Below are positions 6,519 through 15,272 of a stretch of 37,639 nucleotides of DNA, one piece after another. Under the pieces are notes generated by a model. That model was not told the DNA's origin. It did no database searches and worked only from the letters and a program-made list of their open reading frames with translations. Made by a program: the position numbers and the translations under genes. Location: positions 1 through 37,639 of the forward strand of contig JAMPXO010000039.1 of NCBI GenBank assembly GCA_023701125.1, given 5' to 3'. This DNA is from Vicinamibacteria bacterium. GTDB taxonomy: Bacteria; Acidobacteriota; Vicinamibacteria; Fen-336. The first letter of the stretch is position 1, and each line of letters opens with the position of its first letter.

Positions 6519-7820
6519 CTAGCGGAGCTGCAGCGCCGCCGCGAGCACCGGGTCGCGGCCCTCGCGATAGTCGTCGATCGTCGGCTCGACCGCCAGCTCC
6601 GGCCCCAGCCACGGCGGGTCCGAGCCGGGGATCAACTGGTACGAGCGGGTCGAGTACTGGACGCGCAGGCCGGAGTTGGCGAGGAAGAACTCCGACGCGT
6701 TGCCGTAGCTGTTGGGCTTGCCGCCCGTGGGGCTGCCGACCAGGCTCGCGCCCAGCTTGCGCAGGTCGTCGGCCGTCCACATCCCCGAGGAGAACGTGCG
6801 GCCGGAGGTCAGCACCATCACCCGCCCGCGCGTCCGCCAGGCGGCCCGCGACTCGAGCCCGGAGACGAGCGGATCGTCCACGCGGGAGTCGCCGCCGCCG
6901 TTTTCGCGCACGTCGACGACCAGGCGCGAGAAGCGGCCCGAGTCGAGCGCACCGAAGATCCGCGCAGCGAAGGCCGTGAAGGTCTCGGACGCCTGCTGGC
7001 AGCGGTTGTACTGGACGTACAGCGCGCCGGAGTCCGGCAGCTCGGCCAGCCAGTAATTCTCCTGCGGCCGCTGCCGGTGGAGCGGCAGCGCGAACCCGGC
7101 CGTCGCCGTCAGCTCCAGTTGCGACGCGGTCGTGGCCGCCGCCGGGGCGTCGACCCGGAAGCGGGCGCCGCTGGCATCCTCCAGCCACAGCGGCACGAGC
7201 GCGGGGTCGACCACCAGGCCGTGCGCGTGGAGGATCTCGCCGAAGCTCAGGAAGAACGGCAACTGCGCGTCGCGCCAGGCGTCGTTCTCGTGGGCGATTG
7301 CGCCGGCGACGCGGGCCTCGGCCTCCGCGATCGGCGTCTCCCCGATCGCGACGACGCGAGCGCCCAGCACGGACGCGAGTGCGGGCGCCGCTCGCGTCAC
7401 GTAGAGACCGCCCGCGAGCCGGCTGAGCGCGAGCGGCAGCCTGCGGAACGTCGCGGGCGGCAGGATGTTCGTGTGGGCGTCGCCCGGCAACGCCGCCAGC
7501 CGCATCAGCCCGACCACGACTTCGTGGTCCTGCAGCGAGGGCACCTTGCCCTTCAATTCCTCGAGCGCCCGATTGAAGTCGGCGGACGACGTGCGGAAGT
7601 AGAGGTTGGGGTGGAGGCGCGCGAGCTGGCTCGACAGGTACTCCGCGTCCTGGATGAAGCGGCCGTCGCGGGTCGCCGCGGGAGCCGGCGGCGCCTCCGG
7701 CGTGGGCGAGGACTTCGCGCACGCACCCAGCAGGGCCGCCGCGACCACGATCCAGGAGCAGGCCCCCGCTCGGCTGCGCTGCCGGCTCGAGGTTTGCGTC
7801 GGCACCACGCCTGTGGGCAC
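6519..7820 (-). CDS. S41 (tail-specific protease-like) peptidase lipoprotein
   Basis: This is a 433-residue protein. GTG 7820 is chosen because GGAG lies 9 bp upstream on the minus strand and because it gives a hydrophobic lead ending in lipobox LLGAC (Cys34), predicting a lipoprotein. The following ~15 residues are a Pro/Ala-rich tether. The C-terminal half has the S41 core: LVVDVRENGGGDS and MVLTSGRTFSSGMW, the latter holding the presumed nucleophilic Ser, then GSPTGGKPNSYGN. No obvious PDZ domain is present, so it resembles the IRBP/Tri1-like branch more than CtpA. Substrate is unknown. It is the last minus-strand gene of the efflux/AlkB/DinB block, 86 bp after the DinB gene, so co-transcription is possible but not shown. 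Confidence 0.82.
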   Translation of the reverse strand: MPTGVVPTQTSSRQRSRAGACSWIVVAAALLGACAKSSPTPEAPPAPAATRDGRFIQDAEYLSSQLARLHPNLYFRTSSADFNRALEELKGKVPSLQDHEVVVGLMRLAALPGDAHTNILPPATFRRLPLALSRLAGGLYVTRAAPALASVLGARVVAIGETPIAEAEARVAGAIAHENDAWRDAQLPFFLSFGEILHAHGLVVDPALVPLWLEDASGARFRVDAPAAATTASQLELTATAGFALPLHRQRPQENYWLAELPDSGALYVQYNRCQQASETFTAFAARIFGALDSGRFSRLVVDVRENGGGDSRVDDPLVSGLESRAAWRTRGRVMVLTSGRTFSSGMWTADDLRKLGASLVGSPTGGKPNSYGNASEFFLANSGLRVQYSTRSYQLIPGSDPPWLGPELAVEPTIDDYREGRDPVLAAALQLR

Positions 7821-7906
7821 TGCCGCCTCCAATCCCCGGCAGTGTACGTCCGGGTCGATCGCGCTCTTGCAAGCGCGATCAACCCGTTGGAGACGGTGCG
7901 GACCGC

Positions 7907-8416
7907 CTACATCCCCTGCTCGTCGGCCGAGGGACCGTAGGTGGCCGGCACCGGGACGTCGTGCATGCGCAGGTACACGCCGAGCTGCGCGCGGTGGTGG
8001 ATCAGGTGGCTGAACACGAAGCTGCGCAGCACGACCGCGCGCGGCAACGTGAAGTACGTCTGGCCGCCGCCCTTCAGGCTCCACGGCACGGAGTAGTCGG
8101 CGTCCGCGGCGTCCGCGATCGCCTGCCGCGCCTGCTTCACGTTCAGGTCGAAGACCTTCAACAACTCCGCGGGCTTCGCCGAGACGAGGCGCTCGACTGG
8201 CGCGCCGTCCTTGGGCGTCATGTCCAGCTCGGTGGCCCTCAGGGTCGCGGAGGCCCAGGTCGGGATCTCCGCGAGGTGGCCCGCCAGGCGGCCCAACACC
8301 ATCGACTTCGGGTGCGGCCTCCACTCGGCGTGGGCCTCGGGCACGCGCTCCAGGTACTTGCGGGTGGTGGCCATCTCCTGGTCGAACTCCGGCAGCAACG
8401 TCTCGCTGATCGTCAT
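7907..8416 (-). CDS. DinB-fold (DinB/YfiT-like) putative metalloprotein
   Basis: This 169-residue protein has the four-helix DinB layout: N-terminal FDQEMATTRKYLERVPEA, a middle HLAEIPTWAS and a C-terminal HLIHHRAQLGVYLR. The His of the middle helix and the two C-terminal His match the usual metal triad. Members include metal-dependent thiol transferases (bacillithiol or mycothiol linked) and many uncharacterised proteins, so the reaction is open. ATG 8416 has a strong AGGAG ribosome site 4-5 bp upstream and overlaps the stop of the upstream AlkB gene (ATGA), so the two are translationally coupled. Confidence 0.88.
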   Translation of the reverse strand: MTISETLLPEFDQEMATTRKYLERVPEAHAEWRPHPKSMVLGRLAGHLAEIPTWASATLRATELDMTPKDGAPVERLVSAKPAELLKVFDLNVKQARQAIADAADADYSVPWSLKGGGQTYFTLPRAVVLRSFVFSHLIHHRAQLGVYLRMHDVPVPATYGPSADEQGM

Positions 8417-9477
8417 GCTTCTCCTTGTTCTTGCCCCGAACGGTTCTGCGCGGCCACGCGCGGGTCCATCACCCGGAACCACAGCGGCGGCAACAGCGCG
8501 AGCAACAGCATCGCCGCATAGCCGTACGGCAGCGCCGGCGCCTGCGGATGCGGGCGCAGCGCGTCGTAGGGCCGGCTGGCGAGGAAGTGGTGGTCGGCGT
8601 GGCGGGCCAGGTTCAGCAAGTACGCGTTGGACACCGCGCGGTTGGAGTTCCACGAGTGGTGGGGCTGGACCCGCTCGAACTCGCCCGGGTTCACCTCGCG
8701 TCGCCGCAGGCCGTAGTGCTCCAGGTAGTTGACGGTCTCGAGCAGCAGCACCGCCACCAGGCCCTGGGCGGCGAAGGCCGCGACCCCGCTCGCGCCTCCC
8801 CAGGCGCCGATCGCGGTGACGAGGCCCGCGAGCAGCAGCGCGTGCCGCAGCCGGCGATCGGCGACGCCACGAGCTCCCGAGCGCGCCACCCGCTCGCGTT
8901 CGATCCGCCACGCCGAGACCAGGCCGCCCGCGATCGAGCGCCACCAGAAGCGGTAGAGACCCTCGCCGAGCCGCGAGGTCGCGGGGTCCTCCGGGGTCGC
9001 GACGTTGCGGTGATGGCCGTACACGTGCTCCACGCAGAAGTGCGGGTAGCCGACCGACAGCATCAGCACCTCGCCCAGGGCGCGGTGCAGGCGCGAGGCG
9101 CGGTGGATCAGCTCGTGGGCGATCGTGATCCCGCCCGAGCCGCTGACGACGCCCATCGAGAACAGCAGCGCCAGGCCCTCGCCGCGCGGCCGGCCTTCGA
9201 CGGCGACAGCGTGGATCGTCCACCCGATCAGCGCGAGCTGGACGGGCGCGAACAGCACGAGTGGCAAGTCGAAGGCCCACCGCGGGCCTGGCGCGGGCAT
9301 GTCCGGAACGTCACCCACGGCCTCGTCGAGCAGCGGCAGCAGGCCGAACACGAACAGTGCAGGCGCCAGCGCCCACGGCCCGCCCGCGACGAGCGCCACC
9401 GCCATCAGCAGCGGCCCGGCCTGGACGAGCCAGAACGGCAGCGCTCCCCTCGAGCCCATGGCCGCGGATTCTGGCAC
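8413..9477 (-). CDS. AlkB-type integral-membrane alkane 1-monooxygenase/fatty-acid hydroxylase
   Basis: This is a 354-residue non-haem di-iron membrane hydroxylase. All histidine boxes of the AlkB/XylM branch are present: HELIHR (121-126), EHVYGHH (150-156) and RHADHH (292-297), plus the AlkB-specific NYLEHYGLRR (250-259) and HSWNSN near 274. Hydrophobic segments flank them as expected (PLLMAVALVAGGPWALA, LPLVLFAPVQLALIGW, ALLLAGLVTAIGAW, FAAQGLVAVLLLE). The family inserts oxygen into terminal C-H bonds of alkanes or fatty acyl chains using rubredoxin electrons; no rubredoxin gene is visible here. It begins 10 bp after the outer-membrane channel gene and overlaps DinB by 4 bp, which ties it to the efflux operon. 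It is somewhat shorter than typical AlkB (~400). The start may instead be ATG 9459. Confidence 0.87.
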   Translation of the reverse strand: MPESAAMGSRGALPFWLVQAGPLLMAVALVAGGPWALAPALFVFGLLPLLDEAVGDVPDMPAPGPRWAFDLPLVLFAPVQLALIGWTIHAVAVEGRPRGEGLALLFSMGVVSGSGGITIAHELIHRASRLHRALGEVLMLSVGYPHFCVEHVYGHHRNVATPEDPATSRLGEGLYRFWWRSIAGGLVSAWRIERERVARSGARGVADRRLRHALLLAGLVTAIGAWGGASGVAAFAAQGLVAVLLLETVNYLEHYGLRRREVNPGEFERVQPHHSWNSNRAVSNAYLLNLARHADHHFLASRPYDALRPHPQAPALPYGYAAMLLLALLPPLWFRVMDPRVAAQNRSGQEQGEA

Positions 9478-9487
9478 GTCGCAGAGC

Positions 9488-10894
9488 CTAGAGTCCGCCC
9501 TCCGGCACAGTCCCCAGCGCCTTCAACACCGCGACCGTCGCTGCTCGATGGGCGACCAGGCCGTCGATGCGCTGCAGCTCGGCCGTCGTGGCGTCGCGGC
9601 GCGCCAGCAGCACCTCGAGATGGTCGCCGGCGCCCTCTTCGTAGCGGGCGCGGGCCGCCCCCGCCGCGAGCGCCGCCTGGGACGCCTGCTCCTGGCGGGC
9701 CCGCAACAGCTCGTGGGCGCTGCCGAACGCGAAGAAGGCGTTCTCGGCCTCCTCGAGCGCGCGCAGCACGGTGGCCTCGTACTGCGCCAGCGCGGCGCGG
9801 GCCTCCGCCTGCTCCGCGCGGACCCGCGCCTTGACCCGCCCGAGGTCGAACAGGCCCCAGCTCAACACGGGCCCGGCTGACCAGTTGCCGGTGCCCGCGT
9901 CGCCGAGCCCCACCCCGCCGCCGGCGGCCAGCCCGAAGAAGCCGCGCAGGCTGAGCTGCGGGAAGAAGCTGGCGCTGGCAGCGCCGACGTCGATCTGCTG
10001 AGCGCGCAGGCCGTGCTCCGCGGCCCGCACGTCCGGCCGCTGCCGCAGCAGCCGGGCGGGGTCACCCACCGCGATCGGCGCCAGCGTCAGCGGTCCGAGG
10101 GCGGGCGCCGGCGGCAGCTCGAAGCGGCCGGGCATCTCGGCCAGCAGCACGGCCAGCGCGTGGGTCTGGCGGACCAGCCGCTCGCGCTCGGCGACGAGGT
10201 CCGCCTCGCTCGCCGCCAGCTCTGCCCGGGCGCGCGCCAGCGTGTCGGCGGAGACCCGCCCGGCCTGGACCCGGGCCCGCACGAGCTCGGCGAGCCGGCG
10301 CAGATCGTCGCTCACCTCCCGCCGCGCAGCAATCCGCGCCTCGGCGCCGCGGGCACCGAAATAGGTGTCGACGACCTCCGCCGCGAGCACGAGTCGCGCC
10401 TGCTCGTAGAGGGCCCGGGAGGCCTCGAGCCGCTCGCCGGCCGCGCGCGACTCGTTGCGCAGGCGCCCGAAGAGATCGACCTCCCACGAGGCCTCGAGCC
10501 CGGCACTGCGGAAGTCGGTCCGCCGCGCGCCTTCGCCGGCCTCGCCGCTGGTCCGGCGGCGCTCCTCGTGAACGACGCGCGCTCCACCCGACGGCAGCCG
10601 CTCGGCCTGACGCAGGCCACGCGCGGCCCGCGCCGCCTCGACGGACTCGAGCTGCGCGCGCAGGTCGCGGTTGGCGTCGAGGGCGCGCACGACCAGTCGG
10701 GACAGCTCGGGATCGCCGAAGGGCTCCCACCACGCCGCACCAACGGCGGGCTCGGTGGACAAGCCGACAGCATTGTCGAAAGCCGTCGGAGTCACCGGAA
10801 CCGGGGCCCCGACCGTCGGCCGCAGCGAGGCGCACGCCGTCGACGTCAGGACGAACAGGGACAACGCCGCGAGACGAAACGAATCAAGCCGCAT
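9488..10894 (-). CDS. RND efflux outer-membrane channel lipoprotein (NodT/OprM family)
   Basis: This 468-residue TolC-like outer-membrane factor has a lipoprotein signal ending in LTSTAC. It shows the NodT pattern WWEPFGDPEL, LDANRDLRAQLESVEAARA, EVDLFGRLRN, the paired long coiled-coil helices rich in Ala/Glu/Arg, RPDVRAAE, FFPQLSLRGFFG and a second-half GPVLSWGLFDLGRV. Its start overlaps the end of the pump gene by 11 bp. It would form the exit duct of the tripartite pump encoded immediately upstream. Confidence 0.94.
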   Translation of the reverse strand: MRLDSFRLAALSLFVLTSTACASLRPTVGAPVPVTPTAFDNAVGLSTEPAVGAAWWEPFGDPELSRLVVRALDANRDLRAQLESVEAARAARGLRQAERLPSGGARVVHEERRRTSGEAGEGARRTDFRSAGLEASWEVDLFGRLRNESRAAGERLEASRALYEQARLVLAAEVVDTYFGARGAEARIAARREVSDDLRRLAELVRARVQAGRVSADTLARARAELAASEADLVAERERLVRQTHALAVLLAEMPGRFELPPAPALGPLTLAPIAVGDPARLLRQRPDVRAAEHGLRAQQIDVGAASASFFPQLSLRGFFGLAAGGGVGLGDAGTGNWSAGPVLSWGLFDLGRVKARVRAEQAEARAALAQYEATVLRALEEAENAFFAFGSAHELLRARQEQASQAALAAGAARARYEEGAGDHLEVLLARRDATTAELQRIDGLVAHRAATVAVLKALGTVPEGGL

Positions 10895-13800
10895 GACGCA
10901 CCTCCAGGGCGGCCGCGGCCTTGCGGGTCGCGGCCTGTCGCACGAGCACGTAGAAGACGGGGGTCAGGAACAGGCCGAAGGCGGTCACGCCCAGCATCCC
11001 GGCGAACACCGCCACGCCCATCGCGTGGCGCATCTCGGCGCCGGCTCCCGAGGCCAGCACCAGCGGCACCACGCCCATCACGAACGCGAGCGAGGTCATC
11101 AGGATCGGCCGCAGCCGCAGCCGCGCGGCTTCGACGATGGCCGCCTCGGGCGCGGCCCCGTCGCGCTCGCGCTCGCGCGCGAACTCGACCAGCAGGATCG
11201 CGTTCTTGCTGGCCAGGCCGACCAGCACCACGAAACCGATCTGGGTGAAGATGTCGTTCTCGCCGCCCGCGAGCCAGACCCCGGCGAGGGCCGAGAACAG
11301 CACGGTCGGCACGACCAGGATCACCGCCAGCGGCAGCGAGGCGCTGTCGTACTGCGCGGCCAGGATCAGGAAAGCCAGCAGCACCGCCAGCGGGAACACC
11401 CACAGCGAGGCGTCGCCGGCGCGGATCTGCTGGTAGGTCAGGTCCGTCCACTCGAAGGTGAAGCCCGCCGGCAGGTGCTTGCGCGCGAGTTCCTCCATCG
11501 CCGCCACCGCCTGACCTGAGCTGATGCCCGGGGCCGCGGCGCCCATCAGGTCCGCCGCCGGGTAGGCGTTGTGGCGCACGACGGGGTCCGGGCCCGCGGC
11601 CGGGCGCACCGCCGCCAGCGCCGACAGCGGCACGCTCTCGCCTCGCGCGTTGCGGGTGCGCAGGCGGCCGATGGCGCGCTCGTCCTGGCGGAACACGGCG
11701 TCGGCCTGGACGTTGACCGGGTAGGTGCGGCCGAGCAGGTTGAAGTCGTTGACGTACAGCGAGCCGAGGTAGACCTGCAGCGTCTCGTGCAGTTCCGCCA
11801 GCGGCACGCCCTGGATCAGCGCCTTCTCGCGGTCGACGTCGACGAAAAGCTGCGGCACGTCGACCTGGAAGCTGCTGAACACGCCGGCCAGCCGCGGGTC
11901 CGCGTTGGCCGCGGCAGCCAGCTCGCCCGTGGCCTTCGCCAGCGCCGCGTAGCCCTGGCCCGACCGGTCCTGGACCTGCAGCTTGAAGCCGCCGAGGTTG
12001 CCGAGCCCCGGCACCGGCGGCGGCGGGAAGATGCCGACGAAGCCCTCCGCGAGCGCGGCGTACTGGCCGTTCAGCGCGCCCGCGATCGCACCCGCGGCGA
12101 GGTCGTCACCGCGCCTCGCTTCGAAGGGATCGAGCATCGCGAAGAAAACCGCCGCGCTGGGGCTGGCCACGAAGCCGTTGATCGACAAGCCCGGGAAGGC
12201 GACGACGCTCTCGACGCCCGGCTGCGCGAGCGCCAGCGACGTGGCCCGCTTGACGACGGCCTCCGTGCGATCGAGCGAGGCGCCCGCGGGGAGCTGCACG
12301 ATGCCGACGAGGTAGTACTTGTCCTGCGCGGGCACGAAACCGGTCGGCACGTGCAGGAAGCCCCAGGCCGTCGCCACCAGCAGGACGGCGTAGCCAGCGA
12401 CGACCCGCCCGCGGCGCGCGAGCAGGCGCCGCACGCCCACCGCGTAGGCCGCGGCCAGCTTCTCGAAGCCGCGGTCGAACGCGCGGAGCGCGGGGCCCAG
12501 CCCGCGGTCGATCCACCGCGTGAGCCGGTCGGGCGCGGCGCCGTGCGGCGACAGCAGCAGCGCCGACAGCGCGGGCGACAGCGTCAACGAGTTGAAGGCC
12601 GAGAGGAAGGTCGAAATCGCGATCGTCAGCGCGAACTGGCGGTAGAACTCGCCGGTCAGCCCGGTCAGGAACGCGGTCGGCACGAACACGGCCAGCAGCA
12701 CCGAGGTGATCGCCAGGATCGGGCCGGTCACCTCACCCATCGCCGCGTAGGCGGCCTGGCGAGGCGCGAGACCGCGCTGCAGGTGGCGCTCGACGTTCTC
12801 GACGACCACGATCGCGTCGTCGACGACGATGCCGATCGACAGCACCAGGCCGAACAGCGACAGCGTGTTGAGCGAGAAGCCCAGCACGTGCATCACGGCC
12901 AGGGTGCCGACCAGCGACACCGGCACCGCGGCCAGCGGGATCACCGCGGCGCGCCAGCTCTTCAGGAACAGCAGGACGACGGCCAGCACCAGCAGCACGG
13001 CCTCGCCCAGGGTGGCGAGCACGTTGTCGATCGAGGCCCGCACGAACAGCGTCGGGTCGTACGCGATGCGGTACTCGATGCCCTCGGGGAAGCCCTTCGC
13101 CAGGCGCTCCATCGCCGTCCGCACGCGCTCCGCGACGGCCAGCGCGCTGGCGTCCGGCGACTGCACGATCTGGATGCCGGCGGCGGGCTGGTTGTCGAGC
13201 AGGCTGCGCATCGCATAGCTCGCGCCGCCGAGCTCGACCCGGGCCACGTCGCGCAGGCGCACGACCTCGCCGCGAGCGCCGACCTTGACCACGATCGCCT
13301 CGAAGTCCTCGAGCCGGGCCAGCCGGCCGCGAGCGTTGACCGAGACCTGGAACGGGGCCCCGGCCGTAGGCGGCTGACCGACGACGCCCGCGGCGACCTG
13401 CGCGTTCTGGGCGCGGATCGCGGCCAGCACGTCCGCCACCGTCATGTCGCGGGCCGCGACCCGGTCGGGATCGAGCCACACCCGCAGGCTGTACTCGCCG
13501 GCGCCCCAGGTCACCACGTCGCCGACGCCGTCGAGCCGCGCCAGCTCGTCCTTCACCTGCAGCACCGCGAAGTTGTAGAGGTGGAGCAGGTCGTAACGCG
13601 CGTTCGGGCTGACCAGGTGGATCACCATCAGCATGTCGGGCGAGGTCTTCTGGGTCACCACGCCGAGCCGCTGCACCTCCTGCGGCAGGCGGGGCAGCGC
13701 GCGCGCGACGCGGTTCTGGACCTCGACCTGGGCCAGCTCGGGGTCGACGCCCTGGGCGAAGGTGACGTTGATCGTCAGCCGGCCGTCGCCGGCGGCCTGC

Positions 13801-14042
13801 GACGTCATGTACTGCATGCCGTCGACGCCGTTGATCTCCTGCTCGAGCGGGGCCGCCACCGTCTCGGCGATCACCTCGGGGTTGGCGCCCGGGTACGCGG
13901 CGCGCACGGCGACCGTCGGCGGCGCGACCGCCGGGTACTCGGACAGCGGTAACTGCCCCGCCGAGAGCAGCCCCGCGATCACGATCAGGATCGACAGCAC
14001 GCCGGCCAGGATCGGCCGGTCGACGAAGAATCGCGCGTTCAT
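10884..14042 (-). CDS. RND multidrug efflux permease, HAE1 family (AcrB/MexB-like)
   Basis: This is a 1052-residue inner-membrane proton/drug antiporter. The start MNARFFVDRPILAGVLSIL is the canonical first segment. Porter-domain motifs include YPGANPEVIAETVAAPLEQ, GVDGMQYM and LPQEVQRLGV. The TM4 proton-relay motif is GIVVDDAIVVVENVERHL, with the adjacent Asp pair typical of HAE1 drug pumps rather than the single-Asp pattern of heavy-metal CzcA pumps. The C-terminal repeat has LVGLASKNAILLVEFARE and FVMGVVPLVLASGAGAE. Length is full. The start lies 2 bp after the adaptor stop, with a GGGGGAG ribosome site inside the adaptor's last codons, and the stop is overlapped by the outer-membrane channel gene. 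Substrates cannot be deduced. Confidence 0.96.
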   Translation of the reverse strand: MNARFFVDRPILAGVLSILIVIAGLLSAGQLPLSEYPAVAPPTVAVRAAYPGANPEVIAETVAAPLEQEINGVDGMQYMTSQAAGDGRLTINVTFAQGVDPELAQVEVQNRVARALPRLPQEVQRLGVVTQKTSPDMLMVIHLVSPNARYDLLHLYNFAVLQVKDELARLDGVGDVVTWGAGEYSLRVWLDPDRVAARDMTVADVLAAIRAQNAQVAAGVVGQPPTAGAPFQVSVNARGRLARLEDFEAIVVKVGARGEVVRLRDVARVELGGASYAMRSLLDNQPAAGIQIVQSPDASALAVAERVRTAMERLAKGFPEGIEYRIAYDPTLFVRASIDNVLATLGEAVLLVLAVVLLFLKSWRAAVIPLAAVPVSLVGTLAVMHVLGFSLNTLSLFGLVLSIGIVVDDAIVVVENVERHLQRGLAPRQAAYAAMGEVTGPILAITSVLLAVFVPTAFLTGLTGEFYRQFALTIAISTFLSAFNSLTLSPALSALLLSPHGAAPDRLTRWIDRGLGPALRAFDRGFEKLAAAYAVGVRRLLARRGRVVAGYAVLLVATAWGFLHVPTGFVPAQDKYYLVGIVQLPAGASLDRTEAVVKRATSLALAQPGVESVVAFPGLSINGFVASPSAAVFFAMLDPFEARRGDDLAAGAIAGALNGQYAALAEGFVGIFPPPPVPGLGNLGGFKLQVQDRSGQGYAALAKATGELAAAANADPRLAGVFSSFQVDVPQLFVDVDREKALIQGVPLAELHETLQVYLGSLYVNDFNLLGRTYPVNVQADAVFRQDERAIGRLRTRNARGESVPLSALAAVRPAAGPDPVVRHNAYPAADLMGAAAPGISSGQAVAAMEELARKHLPAGFTFEWTDLTYQQIRAGDASLWVFPLAVLLAFLILAAQYDSASLPLAVILVVPTVLFSALAGVWLAGGENDIFTQIGFVVLVGLASKNAILLVEFARERERDGAAPEAAIVEAARLRLRPILMTSLAFVMGVVPLVLASGAGAEMRHAMGVAVFAGMLGVTAFGLFLTPVFYVLVRQAATRKAAAALEVRHAA

Positions 14043-14044
14043 GA

Positions 14045-15166
14045 CTACTCCCCCTTCGCCGGGTCCATCGCGACCTCGGCCGGTTCGACGACGAGTCCCG
14101 GGCGCACGCGGGCGAGGCCGTCGAGCACGACCCGGTCCTCCGCCGCGAGCCCCTGCTCGATCACGCGCAGCGCGCCGTGGCGGGCGCCCGTGCGCACCGG
14201 CCGGTAGGCGAGCTGGTTGTGCGCTCCCACCGTGAGCACGTAGCGCTGGCCCTGGTCGGTGCCGATCGCCCGCTCGTCCACCAGCAGCGCGGGCGCAGGC
14301 GCACCCAGCGCGAGGCGCACGCCGCCGAACATGCCCGGCATCAGCGCGCCGCGCGGGTTGGCGAAGGTGGCGCGGACGCGCACGGTGCCCGTGCCGTGGC
14401 CGACCTCGTTGTCGACGAAGGCGATCCGGCCGCGCGCCTCCCCCGCAGCACCGCCCGCTGCGAAGCGGACCTGCCAGGAGGCGGGCGCCGCGCCACCCGC
14501 GAGTCGCGACTCCTCGACGTCGAAGCGCACGTAGACGGGGTCGAGCGAGACCAGCACGGCCAGCTCGCTGTCGGTGTCGACCAGGTTGCCCGGCGTCAGC
14601 AGGGCGCGGCCGATGCGGCCCGCGATCGGCGCCCGCAGCTCCGTGAACCCGAGGTCGAGCCGAGCGCGGGCGACCGCGGCCTCCGCCGCGGCCAGTTGCG
14701 ATTCCGCGATCGTGCGGTTGGCGGCGCGCCGCTCCGCGTCCTCCTGCGAGGTGGCCTGGCGGGTGAGCAGGCGCTGCGCCCTTTCGGCCTCGCTGCGCGC
14801 CGCCTCCGCTTCCGCCCGCGCCCGCTGCAGGTGGGCCTCGGCTTCGGCCACCGCGACCCGGTAGGGCCGAGCGTCGATCCGGGCCAGCAACTGGCCGCGG
14901 GCCACTCGCGCGCCTTCTTCGAACAGCACGGCCTCCAGGTAGCCGCCGACCTTCGGCTGCAGGACGACGCGTTCGACCGCCTCCACGTGGCCGGGGTACT
15001 CGTGGACGTCCTCGACCGCGGCGACGATCGGGGTGGCGACGCGGACGCGCGGGGCCGGCGGCGGTGCGGCGGGCTCCGCCGAGCGCGCGCGGCGGGCGAG
15101 CGGCACGGTCGCCGCGAGCCCGAGCGCGACCAGGGCGGCGGCACGAACGAGGGTGCTGCGGGTCAT
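14045..15166 (-). CDS. RND efflux periplasmic adaptor (membrane fusion protein, HlyD/AcrA type)
   Basis: This 373-residue adaptor has an N-terminal signal or anchor (ALVALGLAATVPLA). It shows the first lipoyl half PKVGGYLEAVLFEEGARVARGQ, a coiled-coil hairpin rich in Ala/Glu/Arg, the second lipoyl half LGFTELRAPIAGRIGR, then beta-barrel and membrane-proximal domains ending in DRVVLDGLARVRPG. It links the inner-membrane pump to the outer channel. The ribosome site GGAGGA is 4 bp from ATG 15166. It is the first gene of the minus-strand efflux operon and lies behind a candidate ECF-type promoter. Confidence 0.95.
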   Translation of the reverse strand: MTRSTLVRAAALVALGLAATVPLARRARSAEPAAPPPAPRVRVATPIVAAVEDVHEYPGHVEAVERVVLQPKVGGYLEAVLFEEGARVARGQLLARIDARPYRVAVAEAEAHLQRARAEAEAARSEAERAQRLLTRQATSQEDAERRAANRTIAESQLAAAEAAVARARLDLGFTELRAPIAGRIGRALLTPGNLVDTDSELAVLVSLDPVYVRFDVEESRLAGGAAPASWQVRFAAGGAAGEARGRIAFVDNEVGHGTGTVRVRATFANPRGALMPGMFGGVRLALGAPAPALLVDERAIGTDQGQRYVLTVGAHNQLAYRPVRTGARHGALRVIEQGLAAEDRVVLDGLARVRPGLVVEPAEVAMDPAKGE

Positions 15167-15199
15167 CGTTTCCTCCAGGACAGGTGCGTCTCACCACAG

Positions 15200-15227
15200 C
15201 AGACGGTCGACCCGCCTCGCGCTTACA
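15200..15227 (-). promoter_or_regulatory. Candidate ECF-sigma promoter of the RND efflux operon
   Basis: On the minus strand TGTAAG (15227-15222) and CGTCTG (15205-15200) are separated by 16 bp, the common -35/-10 layout of ECF-dependent promoters (TGTAAC-like and CGTC-like). It lies about 34 bp upstream of the adaptor ATG and in the intergenic space shared with the divergent ECF sigma gene, which makes that sigma factor the obvious candidate regulator. This is motif reading only. Confidence 0.5.
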
Positions 15228-15272
15228 CCCCGCCTGTCGGAATCCCGAGAACGCGTAACATCCCCGAATCCC

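Noticed and set aside
11571-13952. Very long plus-strand frame opposite the RND pump
   Set aside because: Its translation is a low-complexity Arg/His/Gln/Asp mixture typical of antisense frames in high-GC DNA, while the minus strand encodes a complete HAE1 pump.
10884-15166. Heavy-metal (CzcCBA) efflux system
   Set aside because: The pump's TM4 motif has the paired Asp of HAE1 drug exporters, and no metal-binding motifs were seen in the adaptor.
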